DNA of 55,533 nucleotides from an uncultured Prevotella sp. (GTDB taxonomy: Bacteria; Bacteroidota; Bacteroidia; Bacteroidales; Bacteroidaceae). Positions within the stretch are counted from its first letter, which is position 1. Each line of letters starts with the position of its first letter. A model generated the notes under the pieces. That model saw only the letters and a program-made list of their open reading frames with translations, was not told where the DNA came from and did no database searches. The position numbers and the translations under genes were made by a program. Of the stretch, positions 1-8,171 are shown piece by piece. Location of the stretch: the NCBI GenBank assembly GCA_946186115.1, contig CAMHLV010000010.1, positions 1-55,533 of the forward strand, read 5' to 3'.

Positions 1-133
1 GCGTAAGTTGTTGATTTACAAGGCACAAGAAATTCCCTAAAAACTCTCTTGCAGAGACTCCATATAGCTGGTAATGTCTTTTGCAGTAAGTACCTTCACA
101 ATATGTTAAATTTATTGATGCAATGATGCTTTT
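1..133. other. Left-edge region with no supported gene
   Basis: This is A/T-rich sequence downstream of the isomerase gene. On the minus strand a GTG-initiated reading of about 20 codons (MKVLTAKDITSYMESLQESF) is followed by a stop, with plausible-looking sequence continuing in another frame. That is too little to call a gene or a pseudogene. Confidence 0.3.
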
Positions 134-1558
134 TTATTCGTGTACGTAGAGGTCCCAACCGAGATAGGTCTCGATGGCCTCGTTGAGGATATCTACAACA
201 TCGGTGCGGCACATGGCGACATGGTGCTCGAAGCCGTTCTTGCAGATATACTTCATCAGTTTCTGCAGGTTATCGACCTTCGTCACTGCGATACAACCGT
301 CCATGCCGTAGGGGTCGTTGGTAATCTCGCCCTTGCCGAGGTATGCCTTGATGCAGCCCTTGGGATCGTCGGTAGAGATGCGGAAGAAGGTGAACGGTCC
401 TTCGCTGACCTTGGCATAGACTGCGCCGAAAGTGTTGATCTTGCCCAGTGTGCGTCCTAATACTCCGAGTGGGCCGAGCTTCAGGTCGCCGTTGCCTACA
501 AACTGCTTGGGGAAGTTGCCGCAGTGGGTGCAGACGCACTTGTTGCGGTCCTCGGCGAAGTTGTTGTTCCAGTCCAACAGGGCAGGAGCGTTCTGCGAAG
601 CCAGCGAGAGGGCATACATCGATACTGCTCCGGCGAGGTCGGTCTCGCAGGCAGCCGGGATGAGCTTGTTGCTGAGCATCGACATGGTGACGCATGGTGC
701 GCAGCCATAGTTCTGTTCCAACGAGTCCCAGCACTGTATGGCTACAGCCTGCACGTCGTTGGCCTCAATCCAGTTCTCGACAGCCACGCTGAACTTAGCC
801 TGCAGGCCCAGCTTCTCCTTGTAGTTGTCGGGCACCTTGGCGTAGTTGCAGGTACGGTTGCACATCTCTATGAACTTTGGATCGTCGTCGCTCACCTTCT
901 GGGCGGCATAAAGTATCTCAGAGAGGTCGGCAGGCACCACGGTGATGCCAGAGCGCTGCAGCAGTTTTTCGCTGGCACGGCAGGTGTTGAAGCCCAGTGG
1001 GCGTGTGCCGATTTGTCCCAGACGGCAGTGGCGCAAGCCGTTGACCACGCGGCAGATGGCTGCAAAGCGGTCGATGTCCTTCCTCAGCAGGGGGTCATAT
1101 ATAGAATATGTGTGCAGTGTGGTATCAGTGAAGGGGATGCCATACTGGTAGAGGTTGTTGCAGACTGATATCTTACCGCAGAAGGCATCGCGGCGTGAGT
1201 CGAGATCTACCTTGTCGTTCTCGTCGTCGCAGGCCTGCACCATCACGGGCACGTTCAAGTCGGCATCGCTGATGGCATTGATGATACCGATTTCGAAGCC
1301 GAAGTTAGGCAGACTGACGATGATGCCGTCAATCTCGTCGCGATGCTGGCGGAACTGCTTTGATACCATCAGTCCGTCCTCGCGTGTCTCGATACTTGAC
1401 GAGCCTGTAGGTGTAGCGTCCTCAGGCAGGATGATGTACTCGTAGCCGCCCTCTTCGAGGGTCTTCAGCAGCTGCTTGCGAACGTCGCGGGCTAACTCGG
1501 AATTGAAATAGGCGCGTGTTCCGATAATCACGCCAAAACAAGTCTTTCCGTTTTTCAT
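134..1558 (-). CDS. L-fucose/L-arabinose isomerase-family protein
   Basis: A 474-residue cytosolic protein of the fucose-isomerase fold, expected to interconvert an aldose and a ketose with a divalent metal. The C-terminal half has the family hallmarks: a QCWDSLEQNYG segment, then PCVTMS, then a CETDLAG acidic pair likely to bind Mn2+. It is shorter than classical FucI (about 590 residues) and lacks the AraA N-terminal signature, so it belongs to the shorter COG2407-like group whose substrates vary (fucose, arabinose, xylose and others). The ATG start directly follows a short A/T-rich leader. It lies downstream of the tsf terminator, so it should be a separate transcription unit. The family is clear from sequence; the substrate is not. 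Confidence 0.75.
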   Translation of the reverse strand: MKNGKTCFGVIIGTRAYFNSELARDVRKQLLKTLEEGGYEYIILPEDATPTGSSSIETREDGLMVSKQFRQHRDEIDGIIVSLPNFGFEIGIINAISDADLNVPVMVQACDDENDKVDLDSRRDAFCGKISVCNNLYQYGIPFTDTTLHTYSIYDPLLRKDIDRFAAICRVVNGLRHCRLGQIGTRPLGFNTCRASEKLLQRSGITVVPADLSEILYAAQKVSDDDPKFIEMCNRTCNYAKVPDNYKEKLGLQAKFSVAVENWIEANDVQAVAIQCWDSLEQNYGCAPCVTMSMLSNKLIPAACETDLAGAVSMYALSLASQNAPALLDWNNNFAEDRNKCVCTHCGNFPKQFVGNGDLKLGPLGVLGRTLGKINTFGAVYAKVSEGPFTFFRISTDDPKGCIKAYLGKGEITNDPYGMDGCIAVTKVDNLQKLMKYICKNGFEHHVAMCRTDVVDILNEAIETYLGWDLYVHE

Positions 1559-1604
1559 AAAGCTTTTTGTTATTAGTTTGTTATATCAATTAGGTTCTAA
1601 GTAG

Positions 1605-1646
1605 AAAACAAAAAGTGTCTCGCACCATGTTTGGCGCGGGACACTT
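1605..1646 (-). terminator. Rho-independent terminator after tsf
   Basis: Arms 1613-1623 (AAGTGTCTCGC) and 1636-1646 (GCGGGACACTT) pair over 11 bp with one G-U. Read on the minus strand, the hairpin is followed by TTTTTGTTTT. It ends the rplM-rpsI-rpsB-tsf operon. Confidence 0.85.
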
Positions 1647-1678
1647 CGTATCAATGTAGCCTTAGAGAAAGGCTGTTA

Positions 1679-2674
1679 TTACTCTGCTACGAGCGTAAAG
1701 CGCTTGAAGTCGACAATCTTCAGCTCCTTGTCCTGCTGGGCAAGCCACTGTGCTACTGTCTGCTTGTCGCCGTCGCCAAACTGGAATTCCTGATCGACGA
1801 GACAGCTCTCCTTCTTGAACTTCTCGACGCGGCCTTTGGCAATACCCTCGATCATAGGCATCTTCAGCTGAGCCTCGCCCTCGGGCTTAGCCTCAGCGAT
1901 GATCTTGCGAGCTTCGTCGGCCTGCTCCTGAGTGAGCCAGCCCTTTGACATGTTGCTCTCGATGTGATCTTCAGAGTCAACGAGGTTGGGGTTGATACCA
2001 GCCTTCTTGATCTTCATGTCAACATACTTCTGAACCTGCTCGAGCTTGGTCTTCTCAACAGCTGTGCGATACTCCTCGTCGAGGATTTTGGGATCGATGC
2101 TCTGAGCGTCGAGAGCCACGGGCTTCATGGCAGCTACCTGCATAGCCAGCTTGTGGCCGATCTCTGCAGCAGGCTTGTTGGTCTGAACCATTGTGCACAG
2201 AGTGTGCTTACCCATGTGGTCGTAAACCTCGATGTTCTCACCCTCGAGTACGAGGTAGCCGTCGAGCTCCATCTTCTCACCGGTGATACCAGAACGCTGT
2301 GTTACAGCCTCCTGAGCAGTCTGACCGTTGATGGTGAGTGCCTTAACAGCCTCGATGTCCTTAGCCTTGGCAGCGATGGCTGCATCCAGGATGCCCTGAG
2401 TAAGAGCAATGAAGTCTGCACCATTGGCAACGAAGTCGGTTTCGCACTTCAGGGCGATAGTTGCAGCAAAGCCGTCAACAGCCTTTACGAGTACGCAACC
2501 ATTTGAAGTCTCACGGTCACTGCGCTTTGCAGCGATAGCCAGTCCGCGCTCACGGAGCAGTTCCTTGGCCTTGTCGAAGTCGCCCTCGGCCTCGGTCAGA
2601 GCCTTCTTTACGTCAGCCAGACCAGCGCCAGTCATAGCGCGAAGCTTCTTGATATCGTCAATTGAAATAGCCAT
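1679..2674 (-). CDS. tsf: Elongation factor Ts
   Basis: A 331-residue guanine nucleotide exchange factor that recycles EF-Tu-GDP during translation. The N-terminal UBA-like segment (MAISIDDIKKLRAMTGAGLADVKKAL) and the following LRERGLAIAAKRSDRET are diagnostic. The duplicated core that contacts EF-Tu follows, with the Bacteroidetes-type longer central domain (IEVYDHMGKHTLCTMVQTNKPA). It lies 38 bp downstream of rpsB in the same direction, the standard rpsB-tsf pairing, and is followed by a strong terminator. Expression should follow the ribosomal operon. Nothing unusual is seen. Confidence 0.98.
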   Translation of the reverse strand: MAISIDDIKKLRAMTGAGLADVKKALTEAEGDFDKAKELLRERGLAIAAKRSDRETSNGCVLVKAVDGFAATIALKCETDFVANGADFIALTQGILDAAIAAKAKDIEAVKALTINGQTAQEAVTQRSGITGEKMELDGYLVLEGENIEVYDHMGKHTLCTMVQTNKPAAEIGHKLAMQVAAMKPVALDAQSIDPKILDEEYRTAVEKTKLEQVQKYVDMKIKKAGINPNLVDSEDHIESNMSKGWLTQEQADEARKIIAEAKPEGEAQLKMPMIEGIAKGRVEKFKKESCLVDQEFQFGDGDKQTVAQWLAQQDKELKIVDFKRFTLVAE

Positions 2675-2712
2675 TTTATTTATGCTTAATTATTAATTTC
2701 TTAAATGCTTGA

Positions 2713-3576
2713 TTATTTCTCTGTCTCTTCAGCGGCAGCCTCCTCGGCAGCGGGTGCCTCGGCAGCCTCTTCTGCTACGGGAGCCTCAGCAGCCTCCTTG
2801 CGGGGCTTGCGAGCCTGACGGCGGGGCTTTGCCTCTTCCTCGTCTGACTCAGCCTGTGCCTCAGCAGCCTTCTCGTCGGCCTTCTCGACCTTGCGCTCCT
2901 CGATACCCTCGTTGATAGCAGCGCAGCAGGCAGTGAGGATAACCTCAACAGAGTCCTTAGCGTCGTCGTTGGCGGGGATGATGAAGTCGATGTTCTTGGG
3001 GTCAGAGTTGGTATCAACGATACCGAATACGGGGATACCCAGACGGTTAGCCTCCTTAACGGCAATCTGCTCCTTCATTACGTCAACGACGAAGAGGGCA
3101 GAAGGCAGACGGGTCAGGTCAGAGATAGAACCGAGGTTCTTCTCCAGCTTGGCACGCTGACGGGTTACCTGCAGCAGCTCGCGCTTAGACAGATTAGCGA
3201 ATGTGCCGTCTGCCATCAGCTTGTCGATGTTCGCCATTTTCTTTACGGCCTTGCGGATAGTCGGGAAGTTGGTCAACATACCACCCGGCCAGCGCTCTGT
3301 AACGTAAGGCATACCAACGCTCTCTGCTTTCTCGGCGATGATTTCCTTAGTCTGTTTTTTAGTAGCGACGAACAGGATTCTCTTGCCACTCTTGGCAATC
3401 TGCTTCAGTGCGTCTGCAGCCTCGTCAATCTTGACTACAGTCTTGTGGAGGTCAATAATATGGATACCGTTGCGCTCGGTGTAGATGTAGGGAGCCATAG
3501 CGGGGTTCCACTTGCGCTTCAGGTGGCCGAAGTGGCAGCCAGCCTGCAATAATTGGTCAAAATTAGTTCTTGCCAT
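2713..3576 (-). CDS. rpsB: 30S ribosomal protein S2
   Basis: A 287-residue S2 of the small ribosomal subunit. The N-terminus (MARTNFDQLLQAGCHFGHLKRKWNP) and the internal FVATKKQTKEI, RWPGGMLTNF and DTNSDP motifs are canonical. After the conserved core, about residue 225, it carries a ~60-residue Ala/Glu-rich tail with a basic patch (PRRQARKPRK). Such low-complexity tails are common in Bacteroidetes S2 and probably disordered. It sits between rpsI (124 bp upstream) and tsf in one operon. Confidence 0.98.
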   Translation of the reverse strand: MARTNFDQLLQAGCHFGHLKRKWNPAMAPYIYTERNGIHIIDLHKTVVKIDEAADALKQIAKSGKRILFVATKKQTKEIIAEKAESVGMPYVTERWPGGMLTNFPTIRKAVKKMANIDKLMADGTFANLSKRELLQVTRQRAKLEKNLGSISDLTRLPSALFVVDVMKEQIAVKEANRLGIPVFGIVDTNSDPKNIDFIIPANDDAKDSVEVILTACCAAINEGIEERKVEKADEKAAEAQAESDEEEAKPRRQARKPRKEAAEAPVAEEAAEAPAAEEAAAEETEK

Positions 3577-3700
3577 TTTTCTTAATTGCTTTTTTGTTTG
3601 TTTACTTTCTTTTTAATTCTTTGTCCAGAACCAACCGTTGAGTAATTGAAAAATAGACAATTCAAGTCTCAGCGGTTTAGATACTAAACTGTTCAGTATA

Positions 3701-4087
3701 TTAACGCTTACTGAACTGGAAGCGACGACGTGCCTTTGGCTGACCTGGCTTCTTACGCTCAACCTCACGGGCATCGCGGGTCAGGAAACCATTGTCCTTA
3801 AGAACCTTCTTGTCCTCGGCATTAATCTTTACCAGGGCGCGGGCGATAGCCAGACGAAGAGCCTGACTCTGACCAGTGAAACCACCACCGTCGAGGTTGG
3901 CCTTAATGTCGTATTTCTCAGCAACCTCCAGCAGGTTCAGCGGCTGCTTTACCACGTACTGCAGGATGGCAGAGGGGAAATAAACTTCCAAATCTTTCTT
4001 GTTGATCGTGATTTTGCCAGTACCAGCTGACAGATAAACGCGAGCTACTGAGCTCTTGCGACGACCTATTGCATTGATGTGTTCCAT
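3701..4087 (-). CDS. rpsI: 30S ribosomal protein S9
   Basis: A 128-residue S9 with the family start (MEHINAIGRRKSSVARVYL) and the conserved basic C-terminus ending RRRFQFSKR, which reaches the ribosomal P site. It starts 22 bp after rplM, the usual L13-S9 pair. Length is normal. Confidence 0.98.
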   Translation of the reverse strand: MEHINAIGRRKSSVARVYLSAGTGKITINKKDLEVYFPSAILQYVVKQPLNLLEVAEKYDIKANLDGGGFTGQSQALRLAIARALVKINAEDKKVLKDNGFLTRDAREVERKKPGQPKARRRFQFSKR

Positions 4088-4109
4088 CGTTTTTATTTTT
4101 AATCTTTAA

Positions 4110-4577
4110 TTACTTGTACTGGTTAATATCGATAGCCTTGGGCTTCTGAGCCTCGTGATTGTGCTCTGTTCCCTCATAGATATAGAGGTTGTTGAGCAGT
4201 GAACGACCGAGAGGGCCCTTGGGCAGCATGCCCTTAACGGCGTGCTTGATGATGCGCTCTACTCCGAAAGGCTTCTTGCGGAGCTCTGCGGGAGTGTTGA
4301 AACGCTGACCACCGGGATAACCAGTGTAACGGGTGTAAACCTTGTCAGTCTCCTTCTTGCCAGTGAATACTACCTTAGCGGCGTTGATGATGATTACGTT
4401 GTCACCACAATCCTGGTTGGGAGTGAAGGTTGGCTTGTACTTTCCGCGGATAATTTTTGCCACTTTCGAGGCGAGGCGGCCTACCACCTGATCGGTGGCA
4501 TCGATGACCACCCATTCCTTCTGCTCGCGGGCAGCTTCCTTCGATACGGAAATGGTCTTGTAACTTAAAGTGTTCAT
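4110..4577 (-). CDS. rplM: 50S ribosomal protein L13
   Basis: A 155-residue L13 of the large subunit. Diagnostic motifs are WVVIDATDQVVGRLAS, the GDNVIIINA segment, and the MLPKGPLGR loop with its downstream LYIYEGTEHNHEAQKP. It is the first gene of the rplM-rpsI-rpsB-tsf operon. A promoter -7 box at 4779-4786 lies about 200 nt upstream, giving a long, structured leader that may carry feedback control. Confidence 0.98.
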   Translation of the reverse strand: MNTLSYKTISVSKEAAREQKEWVVIDATDQVVGRLASKVAKIIRGKYKPTFTPNQDCGDNVIIINAAKVVFTGKKETDKVYTRYTGYPGGQRFNTPAELRKKPFGVERIIKHAVKGMLPKGPLGRSLLNNLYIYEGTEHNHEAQKPKAIDINQYK

Positions 4578-4772
4578 TTCTTTTAAAATTTTTCTACTAA
4601 AAAACAGTTTACTATTAAATTAATGTACGCGCAAAAACTACCATCCGAGGTCTAACTCCCGGCTGTCAGTCTAACTTGCGCTTGAACCAGCGATTCACGA
4701 ACCACCGCGTCCGGCCAAAGACGCCGCTATTCACACTCTGATTCACGGGGATTCTAAGTCTCTCCCCAAATC
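4578..4772 (-). promoter_or_regulatory. Long structured 5' leader of rplM (candidate r-protein leader)
   Basis: The stretch between the predicted start of transcription (~4772) and the rplM ATG is about 195 nt and unusually G/C-rich compared with neighbouring gaps. It can form several hairpins: GGGGA (4747-4751) with TCCCC (4763-4767), and a GCGTC/GACGC pair around 4707-4726. GATTCACG occurs twice. I do not recognise a named RNA family; control by L13 or S9 is inference from position. Confidence 0.45.
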
Positions 4773-4778
4773 GGACTG

Positions 4779-4786
4779 CAAAGGTA
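4779..4786 (-). promoter_or_regulatory. -7 box of the rplM operon promoter
   Basis: Minus-strand TACCTTTG matches the Bacteroidetes TAnnTTTG element exactly and is followed by GCAG near the expected start of transcription. No clean TTTG is seen at -33. Confidence 0.7.
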
Positions 4787-5035
4787 CTGCTTTTCTTTTT
4801 AATACGCGCGGGAGATTAATGCCGAGGGCAAATATTTATGATAATTTAACTTTTGTGGTTCGCTGAACCTTCCACATAGGGAATTCTCTGAGGTGAACAT
4901 GGCGACAGAGTGGGCAAATCTGAAGAAACACAAGAACTGTAATCAGAAAGAAGAAAAATGCGGAAAAACAAGGGTGCTGGATGAATTTCACACCTTTTGC
5001 GTACAATTTACCACCTCTAAGTAGATTATTTTATA
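4787..5035. other. Gap without a visible gene
   Basis: I see no convincing reading frame, tRNA or repeat here. The sequence is A/T-rich with several lone TTTTG words, and serves as the divergent space between the rplM promoter and the rnhB side. Confidence 0.4.
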
Positions 5036-5043
5036 GACCTTTG

Positions 5044-5258
5044 CACCCAGAAACAACAAACTGACAAAAACTACTACTACAATAAAAGCGAATCAAAAAA
5101 AAACGGGAGCGTAGGCTCCCCCAAAATGGTCTGATGGCAAAATTTTAGAGGAAATGATGAATGGAATAGGAAGTAAGTAATAGTATAGTTTTGGTACATT
5201 TTGTCATAGGCCAATAAAAAGCGTCTCGCTCGTGATTGAGTGGGACGACTTTTGTTTT
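5044..5258 (+). ncRNA. Possible small RNA unit of unknown function
   Basis: A GACCTTTGCACCC box at 5036-5048 resembles a -7 element and start site (first base deviates). About 200 nt later a hairpin at 5222-5247 (arms CGTCTCGCTC / GAGTGGGACG, loop GTGATT) is followed by ACTTTTGTTTT, a plausible terminator. Between them are a 6-bp hairpin GGGAGC-GTAG-GCTCCC (5105-5120) and only tiny reading frames. The promoter lacks a -33 box. It could instead be non-functional spacer, or terminators for minus-strand readthrough. Confidence 0.3.
5095..5120 (-). terminator. Terminator-like hairpin on the minus strand
   Basis: GGGAGC (5105-5110) and GCTCCC (5115-5120) close a GTAG loop. Read on the minus strand, the stem is followed almost directly by nine T. 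There is no minus-strand gene just upstream, so its target transcript is unknown. Confidence 0.45.
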
Positions 5259-5317
5259 ATCCACTTTAGAAGATGAACTTTTTCATTGCTGACTTACGAT
5301 TTTGAAAATAAAAGTGT

Positions 5318-5325
5318 TATCTTTG
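5318..5325 (+). promoter_or_regulatory. -7 box upstream of rnhB
   Basis: TATCTTTG followed by GCATCC, 38 bp before the rnhB ATG, fits TAnnTTTG. No well-spaced -33 box is visible. Confidence 0.6.
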
Positions 5326-5363
5326 CATCCTGAAAACTTCACCAAATAATATATTTAAAGACT

Positions 5364-5996
5364 ATGTTGGCAAGCCATTATTACGAAGGCAAGGTTGAGG
5401 CTGGCTGCGACGAAGCAGGGCGCGGCTGTCTGGCGGGCAGTGTATATGCCGCTGCCGTCATCTTTCCAGAGGACTACGTGAACGATGAACTCAACGACTC
5501 GAAACAGTTGACCGACCGTAGGCGCAAACAGTTGCGTGACATCATCCAGCGTGATGCTGTGGCATGGACTGTAGGAGTGGTGACTCCCGATGAAATCGAC
5601 CAAATTAACATCCTCAACGCTTCTATCCTGGCCATGCACCGTGCCCTCGACCAGCTTACGGTGCGCCCTGAGGCTATCATCGTTGACGGCAACCGCTTTA
5701 AGCCCTATTGTCCTGTTGTTGATGGTTCCGCCGTCAATATTCCCCACACCACCATAGTAAAAGGCGATGGTAAATATCTCAGCATTGCTGCTGCCAGCAT
5801 ACTGGCCAAGACTTATCGTGATGACTATATGGATGAGTTGGCCGAACAATACCCTCAATACGACTGGAAATCAAACAAAGGCTATCCCACTAAAAAGCAT
5901 CGTGAGGCCATACGTCAGTTCGGAATTACCCCATTTCATCGGAAGTCGTTCAATATGTTGGGCGACGGACAACTGAGTCTTGACTTTGGAGAGTAG
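5364..5996 (+). CDS. rnhB: Ribonuclease HII
   Basis: A 210-residue enzyme that cuts the RNA strand of RNA-DNA hybrids and single ribonucleotides misplaced in DNA. The N-terminal CDEAGRGCLAG motif holds the first catalytic Asp-Glu pair. DSKQLTDRRR, IIVDGNRF and VKGDGKYLSIAAASILAKTYRD supply the remaining conserved acidic and substrate-binding residues, and GYPTKKHREAI is typical of the C-terminal part. Length is normal. The GH51 gene begins 47 bp downstream in the same direction, so the two may share a transcript although their roles are unrelated. Confidence 0.96.
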   Translation: MLASHYYEGKVEAGCDEAGRGCLAGSVYAAAVIFPEDYVNDELNDSKQLTDRRRKQLRDIIQRDAVAWTVGVVTPDEIDQINILNASILAMHRALDQLTVRPEAIIVDGNRFKPYCPVVDGSAVNIPHTTIVKGDGKYLSIAAASILAKTYRDDYMDELAEQYPQYDWKSNKGYPTKKHREAIRQFGITPFHRKSFNMLGDGQLSLDFGE

Positions 5997-6043
5997 AGTA
6001 GGGATGTTGAATGGATGAATAGAATAGATTACATATTATTTAA

Positions 6044-8098
6044 ATGATGATGAACAAAAAACTACTGACCACAGCCTTTGTCGCTGCTATGACGATGGCT
6101 GCTACAGCACAAAACGTGATGGATGTAAACACCAGAAAACTGGGTGCACCAATCCAACCCACTATGTATGGTATCTTCTTCGAGGACATCAACTATGCTG
6201 CCGATGGAGGACTGTATGGCGAACTTGTGAAGAACCGCTCGTTTGAATTCCCGCAGTCGCTGATGGGCTGGCAGGCTTTCGGCAGCGTGGAGCTGAAGAA
6301 CGACGGCCCCTTTGAGCGCTGTCCGCACTATGTGGTGCTGTCTGACCCTGGACATAATGACCGTCGCACAGGACTGGTGAACGAAGGATTCTTCGGCATC
6401 GGTGTGGAAAAGGGCAAGCAGTACCGTTTCTCGGTATGGGCCAAGGCTCCTCAGGGCAAGGGTGCCATCCGCGTACAACTCATCGACGAGAGTTCGATGG
6501 ACGAACGACAGGAGTTTGCAGAGCAGACGGTGGAGGTAGCTTCGGCAGAATGGCAGAAATATACTGCTGTGCTGACATCGCCGCTGACAATGAAGAAAGC
6601 CAAGTTGCGCATCTTCCTTGCCAATCCTCAAAACTCAAAAACGAATACTCTAAACCCGGTAGCTCTGGAGCACGTCTCTCTGTTTCCCACCGACACCTAT
6701 AAGAATCGTGAGAATGGTTTGCGACGCGACCTGGCACAGGCTTTGGAAGACCTGCACCCTGGCATCTTCCGCTTCCCTGGCGGATGCATCGTTGAGGGCA
6801 CCGATCTGGCCACGCGCTACCAGTGGAAGAATAGTGTTGGACCTGTTGAGAACCGGCCGTTGAACCAGAACCGCTGGGAGCATACCTTCGACTTCCGCTA
6901 CTTCCCAGACTACTATCAGTCGTACGGACTGGGATTCTTTGAGTTCTTCCAGTTGGCCGAAGACATCGGTGCCGAGCCTCTGCCGGTCATCTCTTGCGGA
7001 CTGGCGTGCCAATTTCAGAACCCAGACCCGACGAAACCTGGAGTGCATGTAGCCGTGGACGACCTGGACAGCTATATTCAGGACGCTCTCGATTTGGTGG
7101 AATTTGCCAATGGCGACGTCAGCACCAAATGGGGTAAGGTGCGTGCCGAGATGGGACACCCTGCACCCTTCAACCTGAAATTCCTTGGAGTGGGCAACGA
7201 GCAGTGGGACTACGACGAGGCACACGGCGGCTATGGTCCTGTGTTTACCGAACGACTCAAGAAGTTTAATGCTGCCCTGCGTGCCAAATATCCCACACTG
7301 AAACTCATCGGCACCACCGGTCCTAACAGTGAGGGATGGGATTTCGACCTGTTGCAGCCTCGCATGAAGGAGCTGAAGGTTGACCTCTACGATGAGCACT
7401 ACTACCGTGATGAGCAATGGTTCCTGACACACGGACTGCGCTACGACAGCTACGACCGCAAGGGACCGAAGGTGTTTGCCGGCGAGTATGCCTGCCACGG
7501 CAAGGGCAAGAAATGGAACCACTATGAAGCGGCCATATTGGAGGCAGCCCACATGACGGGATTCGAGCGCAATGCCGATATCGTACACATGACGACACCA
7601 GCACCGCTCTTTGCCCATGTGGAAGGTTGGCAGTGGCGTCCCGACCAGATATGGTATGATCAGACGCAGATGTTCAAGACTGTCAGCTACTATGTTCAGC
7701 AGATGTATGCCACCAACAGCGGTACCAACGTGCTGTCACTGCTGATGAAGACTCCCGGTCGTAATCTGCTACAGCCCGTAGCCAACCAGCCCGGACAGAA
7801 CGGACTCTTTGCCTCGGCTGCCTTTGACGGCAAGACGGGCGAGGTGATCATAAAGGTGGCTAACACATCGAAGCAGCAACAGCCCATCACACTGAACCTG
7901 AAAGGTATGAAGGGCGAGCGTACAGCTCAAACCCTTACCCTCAGCCACGATGGTCTGGACGACGAGAACAGCATCTGTAAACCAGAGCTTATCACTCCTC
8001 AGCCTGGCACCATTCAGGTAACAGCCGACAAGTGTCAGTCGGTGCTTGCCGACCAGTTGCCGCCAATGTCGTTCCGCATCTACCGTATTAAGAAATAG
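6044..8098 (+). CDS. GH51 alpha-L-arabinofuranosidase (secreted)
   Basis: A 684-residue retaining glycosidase expected to remove terminal alpha-L-arabinofuranosyl residues from arabinan or arabinoxylan. A signal peptide (NKKLLTTAFVAAMTMAATAQ) is followed by the GH51 start GIFFEDINYAADGGLYGELVKNRSFE. A carbohydrate-binding-like beta-sandwich segment lies at about residues 85-215. The catalytic barrel has the acid/base in GVGNEQW (Glu386) and the nucleophile in AGEYACHG (Glu481), and a C-terminal beta domain closes the chain. It lacks a lipobox, so it is probably periplasmic. It converges on the PUL's terminal GH51/GH43 gene across a shared terminator. Up to three adjacent ATG codons could start it. 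Confidence 0.93.
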   Translation: MMMNKKLLTTAFVAAMTMAATAQNVMDVNTRKLGAPIQPTMYGIFFEDINYAADGGLYGELVKNRSFEFPQSLMGWQAFGSVELKNDGPFERCPHYVVLSDPGHNDRRTGLVNEGFFGIGVEKGKQYRFSVWAKAPQGKGAIRVQLIDESSMDERQEFAEQTVEVASAEWQKYTAVLTSPLTMKKAKLRIFLANPQNSKTNTLNPVALEHVSLFPTDTYKNRENGLRRDLAQALEDLHPGIFRFPGGCIVEGTDLATRYQWKNSVGPVENRPLNQNRWEHTFDFRYFPDYYQSYGLGFFEFFQLAEDIGAEPLPVISCGLACQFQNPDPTKPGVHVAVDDLDSYIQDALDLVEFANGDVSTKWGKVRAEMGHPAPFNLKFLGVGNEQWDYDEAHGGYGPVFTERLKKFNAALRAKYPTLKLIGTTGPNSEGWDFDLLQPRMKELKVDLYDEHYYRDEQWFLTHGLRYDSYDRKGPKVFAGEYACHGKGKKWNHYEAAILEAAHMTGFERNADIVHMTTPAPLFAHVEGWQWRPDQIWYDQTQMFKTVSYYVQQMYATNSGTNVLSLLMKTPGRNLLQPVANQPGQNGLFASAAFDGKTGEVIIKVANTSKQQQPITLNLKGMKGERTAQTLTLSHDGLDDENSICKPELITPQPGTIQVTADKCQSVLADQLPPMSFRIYRIKK

Positions 8099-8127
8099 TT
8101 CCTCTGTGTAGGATGACTGCTAAGAGA

Positions 8128-8170
8128 AAAATCGGAGAACTCAGTCGAAGTTCTCCGATTTTGTTTTTTT
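8128..8170. terminator. Bidirectional terminator between converging GH51 genes
   Basis: Perfect 14-bp arms AAAATCGGAGAACT (8128-8141) and AGTTCTCCGATTTT (8149-8162) enclose a 7-nt loop. T-rich tails occur on both strands (GTTTTTTT on the plus side), so it can stop both genes. Confidence 0.92.
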
Positions 8171-8171
8171 G

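Noticed and set aside
1..120. A frameshifted gene remnant on the minus strand at the left edge
   Set aside because: Only about 20 codons then a stop; the continuation in another frame is too short to judge.
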